A model generated the notes under the pieces. The model saw nothing but the letters and a program-made list of their open reading frames with translations, did not search any database and was not told the origin of the DNA. A stretch of DNA of 33,042 nucleotides, taken from contig CALAHN010000016.1 in NCBI GenBank assembly GCA_937891825.1, positions 1-33,042 on the forward strand. Reading direction: 5' to 3'. Positions 16,466 to 24,976 of the stretch are shown piece by piece. Within the stretch, counting starts at the first letter, position 1. Every line of letters begins with the position of its first letter. This DNA comes from an uncultured Alphaproteobacteria bacterium (GTDB taxonomy: Bacteria; Pseudomonadota; Alphaproteobacteria; Bin95). The translations under genes and the position numbers were made by a program.

Positions 16466-17626
16466 TTGCCCCCCATCCACGCATTGAAGTCGACGATCGA
16501 CGTCGACGCCGTCATTCAAGGCATCGGCGCCTGGGTGGCGATCGAAACGCCAAGCCGGGACGCCGCCGCCGTCAACCGCCTGATGGACCTGATCGCGGCC
16601 GAGGCCGAACGGGATGGGCTGACCGTCGCCCGCACGGCCGGCCGGGATGGCTTTGGCGATCACCTGAAGTTGGAGACCCGACCCAACGATAACGGCCCGC
16701 GCCTGCTAGTTCTGACCCATGTCGACACGGTGCATCCGGTCGGCACGCTGGCCGCGTTGCCTTTCCGGCGCGACGGCGATCGGGTCAGCGGCCCCGGCGT
16801 CTATGACATGAAGGGCGGCGCCTATCTCGCGATGGAGGCGCTCAGGGCGCTTGGCCGGGTCGGCGCGGCGCCCGCCCTGCCCGTCACCATCCTGGTGATG
16901 GCGGACGAGGAAGCCGGAACGCCGACCGGGCGCGACCTGATCGCGGCCGAAGCGCCCCGGGCCGCAGCCGCCCTTGTGGTGGAGCCAGCCCGCGAAGGCG
17001 GGAAGATCGTGACGGCGCGGAAGGGCGCCGCCCGCTACCGGCTAAAGGCGACCGGCAAACCCGCCCATTCAGGCTCTCGCCATCAGGACGGCGCAAGCGC
17101 CATCCGCGAAATCGCCGCCAAGATCGTCGGGCTGGAAGCGATGACCGATTATGGCGCTGGCCTGACCGTCAATGCCGGCGTCGTCCAGGCCGGAACGGCG
17201 GTCAACGTCATCCCGCAACATGCCGAGGTCGAGATCGACATCCGCATGACCGACCTCGCGTCCGCCGATGCGGTCCATGCCCGCCTGACATCCCTCACGG
17301 CCGAAATTCCCGGCGTCACGCTTGAAGTGACGGGCGGCCTCAACCGGCCGCCGATGGAACGGACCGACGCCGTCTCGGGGCTATTCCTGCAAGCGCAGGC
17401 CCTGGCCCAGGCGATCGGCTTCGACCTGGAGACCGTGCCGCGCACCGGCGGCGGCAGCGACGGCAATTTCACCGCCGCCATGGGCGTGCCGACGCTCGAC
17501 GGGCTCGGCGTCGACGGCGCCGGCGCCCATACGCTCGATGAACATATGCTCGTGTCTTCGATCGTGCCGCGGACGACGCTGCTGGCCGCCCTCTACGCAA
17601 CCATCGGCCAGGAGGCCCGCCCATGA
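16466..17626 (+). CDS. M20 family metallopeptidase, carboxypeptidase G2-like (copy A)
   Basis: 386-residue di-zinc exopeptidase of the ArgE/DapE/CPG2 family. By comparison with carboxypeptidase G2, zinc ligands are H85 (THVDTVHP), D114 (GVYDMKGG), E149, E173 (VVEPAREGG) and H355 (GAHTLDEH); E148 is the general base. The dimerisation lid lies around residues 185-300 and keeps NVIPQHAEVEIDIR. No signal peptide, so cytoplasmic. The start is TTG at 16466 with GGAG about nine bases upstream; the first ATG would remove conserved N-terminal residues. The substrate is probably an N-acyl amino acid or a glutamate conjugate, but this is not decided. Its stop overlaps the start of its paralogue (ATGA). 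Confidence 0.9.
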   Translation: MPPIHALKSTIDVDAVIQGIGAWVAIETPSRDAAAVNRLMDLIAAEAERDGLTVARTAGRDGFGDHLKLETRPNDNGPRLLVLTHVDTVHPVGTLAALPFRRDGDRVSGPGVYDMKGGAYLAMEALRALGRVGAAPALPVTILVMADEEAGTPTGRDLIAAEAPRAAAALVVEPAREGGKIVTARKGAARYRLKATGKPAHSGSRHQDGASAIREIAAKIVGLEAMTDYGAGLTVNAGVVQAGTAVNVIPQHAEVEIDIRMTDLASADAVHARLTSLTAEIPGVTLEVTGGLNRPPMERTDAVSGLFLQAQALAQAIGFDLETVPRTGGGSDGNFTAAMGVPTLDGLGVDGAGAHTLDEHMLVSSIVPRTTLLAALYATIGQEARP

Positions 17627-18765
17627 GCCGCCAACGCAATCTGCCGGAAATCGACCCGGCCGAAATCCTGGCCGATATCAAGACTTGGGCCGCCATCGAG
17701 TCGCCCTCGAAAGACGGCGTCGCCGTCAATCGGGTCGTGGACGTGGCCGAAACCGCCATGACGGGCCTCGGCATGCAGATTCAGCGCCGGCCGGGCCGCG
17801 ACGGGTTCGGCGATTGCGTCGTCGCACGGTCGCCCTGGGGCGGCGACGGGCCGGGCGTTCTGATCATGGCGCATCTGGATACGGTGCACCCGCACGGGAC
17901 CCTGCAAGGCAAGCTGAAGCTGGAGGAGCGGGACGGCTATCTTTACGGTCCCGGCGTCTACGACATGAAGGGCGGCGCCTGCCTCGGCCTGGCCGCGCTC
18001 CGTCATCTGGTGCGCGCCGGGCGGGAGACGCCGCTGCCGGTGACATACCTCTTCACGCCTGACGAGGAAGTCGGCAGCCCGACCAGTCGCGATCTGATCG
18101 AGAGCCTCGGCCTCGCCAACAAATACGTGCTGGTGCTGGAGCCGGGCCGGGACGGCAACAAGGTCGTCACGGCGCGCAAGGGCTGCGCCCGCTATGTCGT
18201 CCGCGCCCACGGCCGGCCGAGCCATGCGGGCATGCGCCATCAGGATGGCGTCAGCGCCGTCCTGGAAGCCGCCCGCCAGATCGCCAGAATCGAGGCCTTA
18301 ACTGATTATGCGACCGGCGTCACCGCCAATGTCGGCCTATGGTCCGGCGGATCGGGCGCGAATGTCCGGCCGGCGTTCTCCGAGTTCGAGGTCGATGTGC
18401 GATTGCCGGACGACGCCAGCGCCGAGGCAGCCTGCGCCATGCTCGACGGCCTGACGCCGGTCGATCCCGAAGTCCGCCTGGAGATCGAGGGCGGCATAAA
18501 CCGCCCGCCCTATCCCAAGACGGCCGCGATTGCGGCGCTGCTGGCCCATGCCCAGGGCCTCGCCGCCGAACAGGACATGCCGCTCGAGGATGTGGCGACC
18601 GGCGGTTTCAGCGACGGCAATTTCACCGCGGCCCTTGGCATTCCGACGCTCGACGGTCTCGGCGTCGATGGCGACGGCGCCCATACGGAGGACGAACGCC
18701 TGTTGCTCGCATCCATCAAGCCAAGGACGCAGCTCCTGATCCGCTTACTCGAAACGCTGCGCTAA
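17623..18765 (+). CDS. M20 family metallopeptidase, carboxypeptidase G2-like (copy B)
   Basis: 380-residue paralogue of the preceding gene. The two align along their full length with shared runs such as GRDGFGD, DTVHP, GVYDMKGGA and PTLDGLGVDG. Zinc ligands are complete: H84, D114, E149, E173 and H354, with general base E148. Differences are concentrated in the lid: the NVIP of copy A is NVRP here, and LVLEPGRDG replaces VVEPAREGG, so substrate range may differ. The ATGA overlap couples translation and suggests matched amounts, possibly even a heterodimer (inference). It converges on the FG-GAP gene with a 25-bp gap. Confidence 0.92.
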   Translation: MSRQRNLPEIDPAEILADIKTWAAIESPSKDGVAVNRVVDVAETAMTGLGMQIQRRPGRDGFGDCVVARSPWGGDGPGVLIMAHLDTVHPHGTLQGKLKLEERDGYLYGPGVYDMKGGACLGLAALRHLVRAGRETPLPVTYLFTPDEEVGSPTSRDLIESLGLANKYVLVLEPGRDGNKVVTARKGCARYVVRAHGRPSHAGMRHQDGVSAVLEAARQIARIEALTDYATGVTANVGLWSGGSGANVRPAFSEFEVDVRLPDDASAEAACAMLDGLTPVDPEVRLEIEGGINRPPYPKTAAIAALLAHAQGLAAEQDMPLEDVATGGFSDGNFTAALGIPTLDGLGVDGDGAHTEDERLLLASIKPRTQLLIRLLETLR

Positions 18766-18790
18766 TCGGATCAGAATTTGGCGCCCGCCA

Positions 18791-21700
18791 TTACCCGCCG
18801 TCGAAGATAAAGTCGCCCTCGGTCAATTGCGCGGATTGCACGCCGGAGAGATTGACGAAATTGCCGGCCGAGAAGGTCAGGCGGGCGGTGTTGTTCACAT
18901 CGGCCAGCGCAGCCTGAACCTGCGCGAACTCGTTGAAAAAAATCGACACGTCCAGTTGATCGACGCCAATGGCGAAATCCGTGATCCGATCGACCCCCGA
19001 CAATAGCTCGAACCGGTAGGTGTCGATGCCTTGCTGACCGGTCATGGTGTCGTTGCCCTGACCGCCCGCGATGTCGTCATTGCCGGAATTTCCGAAAATC
19101 CGATCGTCGCCGTCGCCGCCCAGCAGCGTGTCATTGCCGACCAGGCCGACGATCAGGTCATTGCCGCCTTCGCCGTTGATGGTGTCCCCGGTGGATATTT
19201 TGTTGGCGCCGGTAATCTGATTGCGCTGGAAATTCCCTGTCAGCACAAGCCCCTGATTGGCGAATTGGCCGTCCAGGATTTCGACATTCGCCGGATTGAC
19301 GAAGTTCGCGAACGTGTTGATGCGGTCGGTGCCTTCGCCCACATTTTCACGCACGATATCGGTCGAATTATCGACGGTGTAGATGTCGTTGCCCCGTTGG
19401 CCCAGCATATAGTCCGCGTCAGCGCCGCCATTCAGCCGATCGTTTCCGGTTCCGCCCAGCAGAACGTCTTCGCCGCCGGCGCCCGTCAGCTTGTCATTGC
19501 CGATGCCGCCGAGTAGCGCGTCATCGCCAAGCCCGCCGCGCAGCAGATCGTCGCCAGCGCCGCCTTTGATGTTGTTATCGAAGCTATTGCCGTTCCGGAC
19601 ATCATCCCCGTCATAGCTATCGTCGCCGCCATCGAACAGGTCGCCATCCCCGAAAATCAGGACGCTTTCGCCGGCGCCGGCAGTGACGCCGCCGCCGGGC
19701 GCGCCGAGCAACAGATCGTTGATGCCGTCGCCGTTGACGTCGCCCGGATCGCGCGCGCTTCTGCCGAACAAATCGCCGGCGTCGCCGCCGATGATCTGGT
19801 AGCCCTCCGCATCCGTCAGCGCGTTGACATCGACGCTTGCGCCGAAGCCGTCTTTGTCGCCAAACAGCACGATCGCGCGGCCTACTTGAGATTGCTCAAT
19901 CGAACTGAACCTGTTGTCGTCGATCAGCAGATCGTCGACGCCATCGCCGTTGACGTCGCAGACGCCGGCGGACCCTACGCCGCTCAATGCGCTGGTCCCA
20001 GTGATTGTGAACCCATCCGCGCCATCCAGAGCATCGACGTTCAACGATGGCGCAAATGAGCTGTTCGATCCGAAAATCACATAGCTTTGACGCGCATCGA
20101 TCCCTGTGATGTGGATGTCGTCCACGCCGTCCCGGTTTAGATCGCCCGCATCGCGAACGTTCTTCAATCGGTTCAGGATGAATGTGGTCGATCCGATGAC
20201 GCGGAAGCCATCGGACCCGTCGAGCGTCGTCGGATCGAACACGGCGTCGAAGCCTTCACGACGCCCAAAGATAACGTACGCCGCGCCATTTGCGTTTCCG
20301 CCGTTGTAACTGGCGAACGGCGCAGCCACGGCAAGATCGTCGATGCCGTCGCCGTTGACGTCGCCGAGCATCTCGACGCCCTGGCCAAGCCGAATGCCGT
20401 CTGCCGGTCCATCAATCCGGAAACCATCCGCGCCATCGAGGCCGTCGGCAGAAAAATCTTGATTATCACCTAGCGACCGTGGGCCAAACACGACAAATGC
20501 CTGGCCGCGCTGTGTGCCGCCGGCCTCAGAAAACGGCGCGCCCAAAATAAAGTCTACAATGCCATCGCCATTGATGTCGCCGATGGCGGCGACAACGCCG
20601 CCAAGTCCATCTGGCAAATTTAGCTGAGATTCGACTTCGAGATCGACCACGCCAGGACCGATGGGGAGTTCATCGGCGCGAACGACAAACACCGTGCCAT
20701 TGAACAAGACGTTCGGCCCGACGCCGCCGATAACCACGTCGAACCGACCGTCGCCATCCCGGTCCGCGCCGAGCGTGCCGGACGATCCGACACGGCCATT
20801 CGCATCCTGGCCGTTCAGCAACCCATCGGCATCCTGGAACAGAACCGACTGATCGATCAGCCCATCGATATCGACGACCCGGGTGACAGCGACGTCCTGC
20901 TCGACCGAGATGATCCGCGCGCCCGAGACATAGCGATTGAAGGTCACGCCGCCGATCGTTTCGACGCCTTCGAATGCGAAGGATTGCGCGTCGTCCTGCC
21001 CCGGAAACAGCGCATCCCCGACCAACTCGACACGATTGCCGGCTCCGCCAGTGACGAACAGCTTGTTCGTCGTTTCCGAAAGGCCGGCGACATCAACCGG
21101 CCGCAGCCGAAGAATGTTGGCTTGGCCGGAAGCAAGGTCGATCGTTTCGATTGAATGCACGCCTTCATGCCCGATCGCCGTAAAATCCAGCGTGATCGCG
21201 GAACTGCCCGCCAGCCGCAGCGTGTCTGCCCCCGTCCCGCCGTCGACTCGCCGGAAATTGCCGTCCCGAATGATGAGAACGTCGTCGCCGGCCCCGCCCG
21301 ACAGGGCATCCTCGCCGCCGCCGCCATCCAGCGTATCGACCCCCAGCCCGCCGATAATTCTGTCGATGCCTGAGCCGCCGGTAACTATATTCGCGCCGCC
21401 GTCCCCGACCTGGACGCCGCCGCTGAAATCGCCGCCATACATGACAGAGGTTACGGCTGAGCCAGGACCGGCATCCCCGACCCCGAAACCGCCCATGGCG
21501 ATATCATCGAACCCGTCGCCATTGACATCGGCGCCGCCGGAGACGCTGAAGCCCAGCGCTCCCGCTGTTTCGCCGACGACCGCAAACCCCTGATCGAACG
21601 TCATCGACGCTAGGTCCACCGTTGCGGCGAACCCGCCGGACTGACCGAATACGATGTAGGCGGCGCCCACGTTGACGCCGTTTGTATCTTTATGGCCATG

Positions 21701-22846
21701 CGCGCCGACGATGAAATCATCGACGCCGTCGCCGTTGAAATCGCCAGCGGCCGCGACGTTGTTGAAGGAGGTTCCAATGCCCTCCCCTCCGCCGACCGGC
21801 GCGACAACGCGAAAGCCGTCGGTTCCATCCATCGACCCAAGGTCGATCGTGACGCCGCTTTGCGCTCCGCCGAAGACGACGACGCCGCCGCCATCGCTGT
21901 TGTCGGAATATTGCGAAATGAAGATATCGCTGAAGCCGTCGCCATTGACGTCGCCGACGCCGACCGCTGTGTAGCCGCGAATGGTGGAACTGACCAAACG
22001 AACGCCGACGCCGGGCCCATCCAGATCGTTGATCGTGCCGGACGCAGCCAGGGTCTGGCCGCCGAAGACCACGACGCCCGTGCCCTGTGTTCCGGGAGCA
22101 TTGGGATCGGAATAGCCGCCCTCCCAGATCAGAAGGTCGTCCAGGCCGTCGCCGTTGAAATCCCCGACGAAATCGCCAACCGCGCCATTGACGTCGAGCG
22201 AGGTCACCCGGAAACCGTCAGCGCCGTCAAGCGCCGCGACATCGAACGAGGCCGCGGCGGCGGCCGCGCCGAAGATGACTGATGTCGTCAGACCGGCACC
22301 ATAGAAGTCGCCGACGACAATGTCATTGAAACCGTCGCCGTTGAAATCGCCGTTGGCCGCGCTGTGGCCGAAATTCGTGGAGCCGCCATTGGGGCCGCCG
22401 GAATCGACAACCTCGAAGCCATCCGCTCCGTTCAGAAATCCAAGATCGAGCGCGCCATAAACATTCGGTCCGCCGCCGAACAAGACATGGGCCTCGCCGT
22501 TAGCCCGGCCAGCCAGGATCAGGTCGGCGACGCCATCGCCATTGACGTCGCCCGAACCGAACCCGCTGCGGATATTGCCCGCGCCGCCAGCGTCAATGCG
22601 AAACCCTTCCGCTGCTGCCAGGGTCGAAAGGTCGACCGTGGTCCCCAGGCGACTTCCGCCGCCGAACACCACAAAAGAATTTTCCGGATCCTGGACGATG
22701 CCGCCGACCACGATGTCCGCGAGACCATCGCCGTTGAAGTCATCGGTCAGCTTGATGAATGTCCCAAGCTTTTCATCGTTCGCGCCGCCTTGAAGGCTGA
22801 ATCCGAAAAATCGGTCGACAAAACTTTTGGAAATGGTCGCGGTCAT
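18791..22846 (-). CDS. Giant FG-GAP (integrin-alpha-like) and RTX calcium-binding secreted protein
   Basis: 1351 residues. Thirteen DxNxDGxxD-type calcium loops mark FG-GAP blades: seven between about 35 and 470 and six between about 690 and 1070, each block enough for a beta-propeller. Blades share a VDLxxLDGADGF element. An RTX block (GGSGxD/GGAGDD, 480-545) follows the first propeller; residues 550-690 form a distinct repeat-poor region; a second RTX block covers 1092-1150 and 1220-1270. The tail (DRITDFAIGVDQLDV to the end) resembles serralysin-type type I secretion ends. There is no Sec signal, as expected for type I export, and no exporter genes are in the window. The frame runs 18 codons further, but ATG at 22846 has AAGGAG eight bases upstream. 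Likely role: surface or extracellular adhesion (inference). Confidence 0.9.
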   Translation of the reverse strand: MTATISKSFVDRFFGFSLQGGANDEKLGTFIKLTDDFNGDGLADIVVGGIVQDPENSFVVFGGGSRLGTTVDLSTLAAAEGFRIDAGGAGNIRSGFGSGDVNGDGVADLILAGRANGEAHVLFGGGPNVYGALDLGFLNGADGFEVVDSGGPNGGSTNFGHSAANGDFNGDGFNDIVVGDFYGAGLTTSVIFGAAAAAASFDVAALDGADGFRVTSLDVNGAVGDFVGDFNGDGLDDLLIWEGGYSDPNAPGTQGTGVVVFGGQTLAASGTINDLDGPGVGVRLVSSTIRGYTAVGVGDVNGDGFSDIFISQYSDNSDGGGVVVFGGAQSGVTIDLGSMDGTDGFRVVAPVGGGEGIGTSFNNVAAAGDFNGDGVDDFIVGAHGHKDTNGVNVGAAYIVFGQSGGFAATVDLASMTFDQGFAVVGETAGALGFSVSGGADVNGDGFDDIAMGGFGVGDAGPGSAVTSVMYGGDFSGGVQVGDGGANIVTGGSGIDRIIGGLGVDTLDGGGGEDALSGGAGDDVLIIRDGNFRRVDGGTGADTLRLAGSSAITLDFTAIGHEGVHSIETIDLASGQANILRLRPVDVAGLSETTNKLFVTGGAGNRVELVGDALFPGQDDAQSFAFEGVETIGGVTFNRYVSGARIISVEQDVAVTRVVDIDGLIDQSVLFQDADGLLNGQDANGRVGSSGTLGADRDGDGRFDVVIGGVGPNVLFNGTVFVVRADELPIGPGVVDLEVESQLNLPDGLGGVVAAIGDINGDGIVDFILGAPFSEAGGTQRGQAFVVFGPRSLGDNQDFSADGLDGADGFRIDGPADGIRLGQGVEMLGDVNGDGIDDLAVAAPFASYNGGNANGAAYVIFGRREGFDAVFDPTTLDGSDGFRVIGSTTFILNRLKNVRDAGDLNRDGVDDIHITGIDARQSYVIFGSNSSFAPSLNVDALDGADGFTITGTSALSGVGSAGVCDVNGDGVDDLLIDDNRFSSIEQSQVGRAIVLFGDKDGFGASVDVNALTDAEGYQIIGGDAGDLFGRSARDPGDVNGDGINDLLLGAPGGGVTAGAGESVLIFGDGDLFDGGDDSYDGDDVRNGNSFDNNIKGGAGDDLLRGGLGDDALLGGIGNDKLTGAGGEDVLLGGTGNDRLNGGADADYMLGQRGNDIYTVDNSTDIVRENVGEGTDRINTFANFVNPANVEILDGQFANQGLVLTGNFQRNQITGANKISTGDTINGEGGNDLIVGLVGNDTLLGGDGDDRIFGNSGNDDIAGGQGNDTMTGQQGIDTYRFELLSGVDRITDFAIGVDQLDVSIFFNEFAQVQAALADVNNTARLTFSAGNFVNLSGVQSAQLTEGDFIFDGG

Positions 22847-23107
22847 GCAACATGCTCCTTGTTTGCGACAAGGCGCATGCCCAGCCACATCGGAAATCAT
22901 TCGCCCGCCGCCCAGGAAAAGAGTATTCCCTCAGAACGCCCGACGCAACTCCCGGCTGGCTATGATTTCAAAGGGCGCGCACATGTATTCTGGAAATCCT
23001 TTATTCATCTCAATATCTTAGTTGGAAAATCATATACAGTTAAAAGTGAATTATTTCATCCAACCGGGAGCATGCCGGACCCGCGCAAAGCGCCCAGTTG
23101 TAAAATA
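22847..23107 (-). promoter_or_regulatory. AT-rich leader/control region of the FG-GAP protein gene
   Basis: 260 bases without a gene, clearly richer in A and T (especially 22985-23060) than anything else in the window. It must hold the promoter of the FG-GAP gene. A short stem CTTGT/ACAAG reaches into the AAGGAG ribosome site. No pair of promoter hexamers is convincing enough to place. Confidence 0.45.
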
Positions 23108-23893
23108 TCACTTACCTTCCCACTGCACCCGGTTCCGCAGCGTCCCGATGCCGGTGATCTCGATCTCGCAGACATCGCCGTGAACCATGTTGTCGGTCTT
23201 GCCCTCCGTCCCCATCCAAACGACGTCGCGCGGGTAGAGCGTGCAATATTGCGACATGCGGATCAGGAATTCGGCGATGCCGAAGATCATCGACGTCGTC
23301 TTGAACGTGATCTTCTCCTGCCCATTGACGCGGACGGTCGTCATCGCGGCCTCGAGATCGAGGTCGGTCTCGATCCAGGGGCCCATCGGCGCGAAGGTAT
23401 CGGTATTCTTGCCGCGCCACATCGTCCGGTCGCCCCGCTGCCATGTGCGCTCGGAGACGTCGTTGCCGATGGTGTAGCCAAGGATGCAGTCCCAGACCGT
23501 CTCCGCCGTCAGATGCTTGGCCTGCTTGCCGATGACGACGACAATTTCGCCTTCATATTGCAGCAGTTCCGTCGCGTCGGCGGGCACGATGATCGGGTCT
23601 TCGTGGCCGGTGATCGAGTTGATCGCCCGGTAGCCGATGTCGGCCGCCGGCGGCAGATCGGGCGACCGGCCAAGCTTCTCCGCCGCCTCACGGACATGGT
23701 CCGCATAATTGAGTCCAGCCGCGTAGAACGTCCGCGGCATGACCGGCGCCAGCAGTTTCGTCGCCGCAAGCGGCCGCGACGTCGATGTGCGTTCATACCC
23801 GTCGAAGGGATCGCCCGCGACGTCGATCAGCCGATCGCCTTTAACCAGGCCAAATGTTTCCTTATCCCCGACCAGATAGCGCGCCCACCGCAT
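23108..23893 (-). CDS. Fumarylacetoacetate hydrolase family protein
   Basis: 261-residue FAH-superfamily enzyme; members hydrolyse, decarboxylate or isomerise 2-oxo/2,4-dioxo acids using Mg2+ or Ca2+. Metal ligands are visible: E114 and E116 (LLQYEGEIVVVIG) and D145 (GYTIGNDVSERTWQ). Also typical are FYAAGLNYADHVREA (57-71) and PRDVVWMGTEGKTDN, equivalent to the substrate-capping GTP/TPxGV region. The open frame reaches 23998, but ATG at 23893, with a GGGGAG ribosome site, matches the usual family start. It diverges from the TauD-family gene and may act on a product of that pathway. The specific substrate (for example a ring-cleavage product) cannot be read. Confidence 0.88.
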   Translation of the reverse strand: MRWARYLVGDKETFGLVKGDRLIDVAGDPFDGYERTSTSRPLAATKLLAPVMPRTFYAAGLNYADHVREAAEKLGRSPDLPPAADIGYRAINSITGHEDPIIVPADATELLQYEGEIVVVIGKQAKHLTAETVWDCILGYTIGNDVSERTWQRGDRTMWRGKNTDTFAPMGPWIETDLDLEAAMTTVRVNGQEKITFKTTSMIFGIAEFLIRMSQYCTLYPRDVVWMGTEGKTDNMVHGDVCEIEITGIGTLRNRVQWEGK

Positions 23894-24012
23894 GTCCCGA
23901 CTCTCCCCGCTATGGCATTCCAGATTTACGCCTAGCTTGCCGCCAAACTGCCGCCATTGACCAGAGGCAAAGGCATGGCATTCTTCGAAGCGGCACAAAG
24001 CGAGGCGAAGCC

Positions 24013-24897
24013 ATGCAGGACTATGCGCATATCACTGTCGAACCGGCGTCGCGAAACTGCGGCGCATTCATCTCGGGCGTCGATCTGAAATCCGATATTG
24101 GCGACGCGGCGGTTCGGGAGATTCACGCCGCGCTGATGCGCCATCAGGTCGTGTTCTTCCGAGGCCAGGATGTGACGCCGGCAGAGCAGGCCGCGTTCGC
24201 CCGCCGCTTTGGGCCGCTCCGCCAGGCGCGCCGCGCGGCCTTCGAGACCCGTGACGATGTCCCGGAAGTATCGATCATCATCAACGACAAGGACCGGCCG
24301 CCGAATATAGACCACTTCCATTCCGACGGGATGTTTCGGGCGAAGCCGGAATTTGCGTCCGTCCTGAAGGCCGAGCAGCCAGCGCCGCTTGGCGGCGACA
24401 CCATCTTCGTTTCCCTGACGGCCGCCTGGAAAGGCCTCTCGCCGACCATGCAGGCGGCGCTTGGCGACAAGACCGCCATCTATGACTTCATGCGGCTTCA
24501 CTCATCGCCGGAGAAAGCCCGGAACTGGGAAGGCCCAGGCCGCGAGGGCATGATCAAGACACGGGATGAGAACCCGCCGATCGAGCATCCCCTGGCGCCG
24601 CGCCATCCGGTCACCGGCGAACAGCTGATCTATTTCTCGGAAAGCTTCACCGCCACGATCATGGGCGTCTCGAAGTTCGAGAGCGAAAGCTTGCATCTCT
24701 TCCTGACGCGCCATTGCGCCAAGCCGGAATTCCAGTACCGCCTGAACTGGCGTCCGGGCACGATCGCCTTCTGGGACAACCGGTCGAGCTTGCACTACGC
24801 CGTCGCTGATTATTGGCCGGCGACGCGCATCATGCACCGGCTGACCATCGAGGCAGACGCCATCGGCGCCAGCCTCGTCCGGCAAGCCGCCGAATAG
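24013..24897 (+). CDS. TauD/TfdA-family Fe(II)/2-oxoglutarate-dependent dioxygenase
   Basis: 294-residue non-haem iron oxygenase that couples 2-oxoglutarate decarboxylation to substrate hydroxylation. The iron triad is H103-x-D105 (DHFHSDG) and H261 (SSLHYA); R272 and R276 (TRIMHR) sit at the same distances from the distal His as the 2-oxoglutarate and substrate arginines of E. coli TauD. Length fits. The substrate may be a taurine-like sulfonate, an aryloxyacid or another carboxylate; no sulfonate transporter is nearby. The frame is open from 23854, but ATG at 24013 has GAGG upstream and begins the conserved fold. It leads a plus-strand run with the thiolase-like and DUF35 genes. Confidence 0.9.
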   Translation: MQDYAHITVEPASRNCGAFISGVDLKSDIGDAAVREIHAALMRHQVVFFRGQDVTPAEQAAFARRFGPLRQARRAAFETRDDVPEVSIIINDKDRPPNIDHFHSDGMFRAKPEFASVLKAEQPAPLGGDTIFVSLTAAWKGLSPTMQAALGDKTAIYDFMRLHSSPEKARNWEGPGREGMIKTRDENPPIEHPLAPRHPVTGEQLIYFSESFTATIMGVSKFESESLHLFLTRHCAKPEFQYRLNWRPGTIAFWDNRSSLHYAVADYWPATRIMHRLTIEADAIGASLVRQAAE

Positions 24898-24976
24898 CGT
24901 GGTATTCGATTCCGCCAAGATCGCCAAAGCGCTCGCCGCCCAAAGGCAAGCACAGGCCAAACCGCAAAGGACCCCC

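Noticed and set aside
19480-22760. Periodic DNA repeats suggestive of a repeat array
   Set aside because: The periodicity is the codon-level echo of FG-GAP and RTX protein repeats (for example gccgtcgccgttgacgtc); spacing and sequence vary, so it is neither CRISPR nor a tandem DNA repeat.
18791-22846. FG-GAP/RTX gene as part of a local type I secretion operon
   Set aside because: No ABC exporter, membrane-fusion or TolC gene is in the window; the exporter must be elsewhere if the inference is right.
22364-23935. 523-codon plus-strand open frame crossing the FG-GAP leader and the FAH gene
   Set aside because: It spans an intergenic AT-rich region between two genes on the other strand and shows no domain; judged a shadow.
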